Source of the DNA: Planctomycetota bacterium
Lineage (GTDB): Bacteria > Planctomycetota > PUPC01 > DSUN01
Reading direction: 5' to 3'
Assembly (NCBI GenBank): GCA_016872875.1
Contig: VGYW01000088.1
Coordinates: 1 to 23,762 of the forward strand
DNA length: 23,762 bases
The position numbers and the translations under genes are program-made. Below the pieces are notes generated by a model, which made no database searches, was not told the origin of the DNA, and saw nothing but the letters and a program-made list of their open reading frames with translations. Positions 23,184 through 23,762 of the stretch are shown piece after piece. Position 1 is the first letter of the stretch; each line of letters starts with the position of its first letter.

Positions 23184-23762
23184 CTACAGGGCGCTGTAGA
23201 TGTAAGTGAAGCAGAAGTAGCCGCCGACCAGGATGAAAACTGCACCCGTCGTCCACCGCGCCCAGCGCTCGAACTGGGTGAGACGCTGAAAGACCTTGCC
23301 AACCGACTGAGCGCTGAAGGCCAGGACCACCGCCACCGCTACCACGGGCAGCGCCGTGCCCACCCCGTAGAGCGACGGCAGCAGCACGGACGACTGGCTC
23401 CGCAGCGCCAGCGTGAGCAGGCTGCCGAAGAAGAGCGCCGCCGACACCGGGCAGAAGGCCACCGCGAAGAGCATCCCCAGCAGCCCCGCACCCCACACCC
23501 CCATCGCGTCCACCCGCCGCTGCGTGCCCTCCCCCGGCGCAAACCCCCGAAAGCTGAACTCCACCAGCCGCAGGAGCACGATGCCCACCAGGATGAGAAT
23601 CGGCCCAAGGAGCCTGTTCATGTACCGCGACAGCGCAGCGGCCACGTCCACCTTGTAGAGCAAGCCGCCCACGATGAGCGCGGCGAGCACCACGTAGGCG
23701 AGAGTCCGCCCAACGGTGTAGAGCAACCCCGAGAGGAGCACCTGCCGCGGGCTGCCGACCCG
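23184..23762 (-). CDS. CcdA/ArsG-like polytopic membrane protein (N-terminus beyond window edge)
   Basis: The frame is open to the right edge, so the start is missing; 192 codons are visible. It has about five hydrophobic segments. The segments LLYTVGRTLAYVVLAALIVGG, LGPILILVGIVLL, AVAFCPVSAALFFGSLL, SLYGVGTALPVVAVAVVLAF and TTGAVFILVGGYFCFTYIY follow the DsbD/CcdA-like order. The FCPVSAALFFG motif and short length resemble transporters classed with ArsG-type organoarsenical permeases as well as cytochrome c biogenesis CcdA proteins. Only one of the usual CcdA cysteines is visible in this part, so electron transfer cannot be judged. The downstream gap contains the palindromes. The neighbour upstream is outside the window. 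Confidence 0.82.
   Translation of the reverse strand, partial: RVGSPRQVLLSGLLYTVGRTLAYVVLAALIVGGLLYKVDVAAALSRYMNRLLGPILILVGIVLLRLVEFSFRGFAPGEGTQRRVDAMGVWGAGLLGMLFAVAFCPVSAALFFGSLLTLALRSQSSVLLPSLYGVGTALPVVAVAVVLAFSAQSVGKVFQRLTQFERWARWTTGAVFILVGGYFCFTYIYSAL

Noticed and set aside
22655..23209. Plus-strand open frame of 184 codons across the palindromes
   Set aside because: It reads through both palindromes (IAESYDSAI twice), has no ribosome-binding site or motif, and a similar peptide results from the opposite strand, as expected from a palindrome.

Overview
The window is high-GC DNA with densely packed bacterial genes and strong G/C third-position bias. It suggests a Planctomycetota-like or other PVC-related bacterium. 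The pointers are a 1,300-residue secreted hydrolase-like protein, an AmmeMemoRadiSam pair and many low-complexity inverted arrays in the intergenic gaps. The phylum is inferred from gene style only. No rRNA, tRNA, CRISPR array or complete insertion sequence was found.

Positions 1-2940 (minus strand) read in transcription order lipA, a stand-alone lipoyl-domain protein, holB and ricT (cut by the window edge). lipB is divergent from lipA, and back-to-back sigma70-type promoters lie between them, so both lipoate-assembly enzymes and a possible lipoyl carrier sit together. Positions 3082-13747 (plus strand) hold lipB and then a glycogen/alpha-glucan block: a GH57 glucan hydrolase/transferase, a GalT-type nucleotidyltransferase, glycogen synthase (glgA), a soluble multi-GAF/PAS histidine kinase, a receiver-only response regulator, and ADP-glucose pyrophosphorylase (glgC). 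The kinase and regulator lie between the two committed glycogen-synthesis genes.

Positions 14012-15073 (minus) encode the AmmeMemoRadiSam radical SAM enzyme. Divergent from it are a nucleoside phosphorylase-like gene and the large secreted protein. After a MITE-like inverted repeat come the Memo/AmrB partner, a PfkB-family kinase and thpR. A gene-poor stretch (22593-23183) carries two perfect palindromes with a shared core. The right edge cuts a CcdA/ArsG-like membrane protein on the minus strand.

The most unusual signal is the repeat layer. Most intergenic gaps longer than about 70 bp contain a short-period array, usually followed by its reverse complement. Unit periods are 3, 4/8, 6 or 7 bases, and related copies recur at different places. 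Several heptamer arrays sit exactly on translation starts (lipA, lipB and the PfkB kinase gene), and one lies in frame inside the GH57 coding region. Because 7 is not a multiple of 3, unit gain or loss would shift the GH57 frame, and could change initiation or reading frame at the other sites. I did not recognise a wholly new enzymatic system; this repeat layer is the best candidate for something undescribed.
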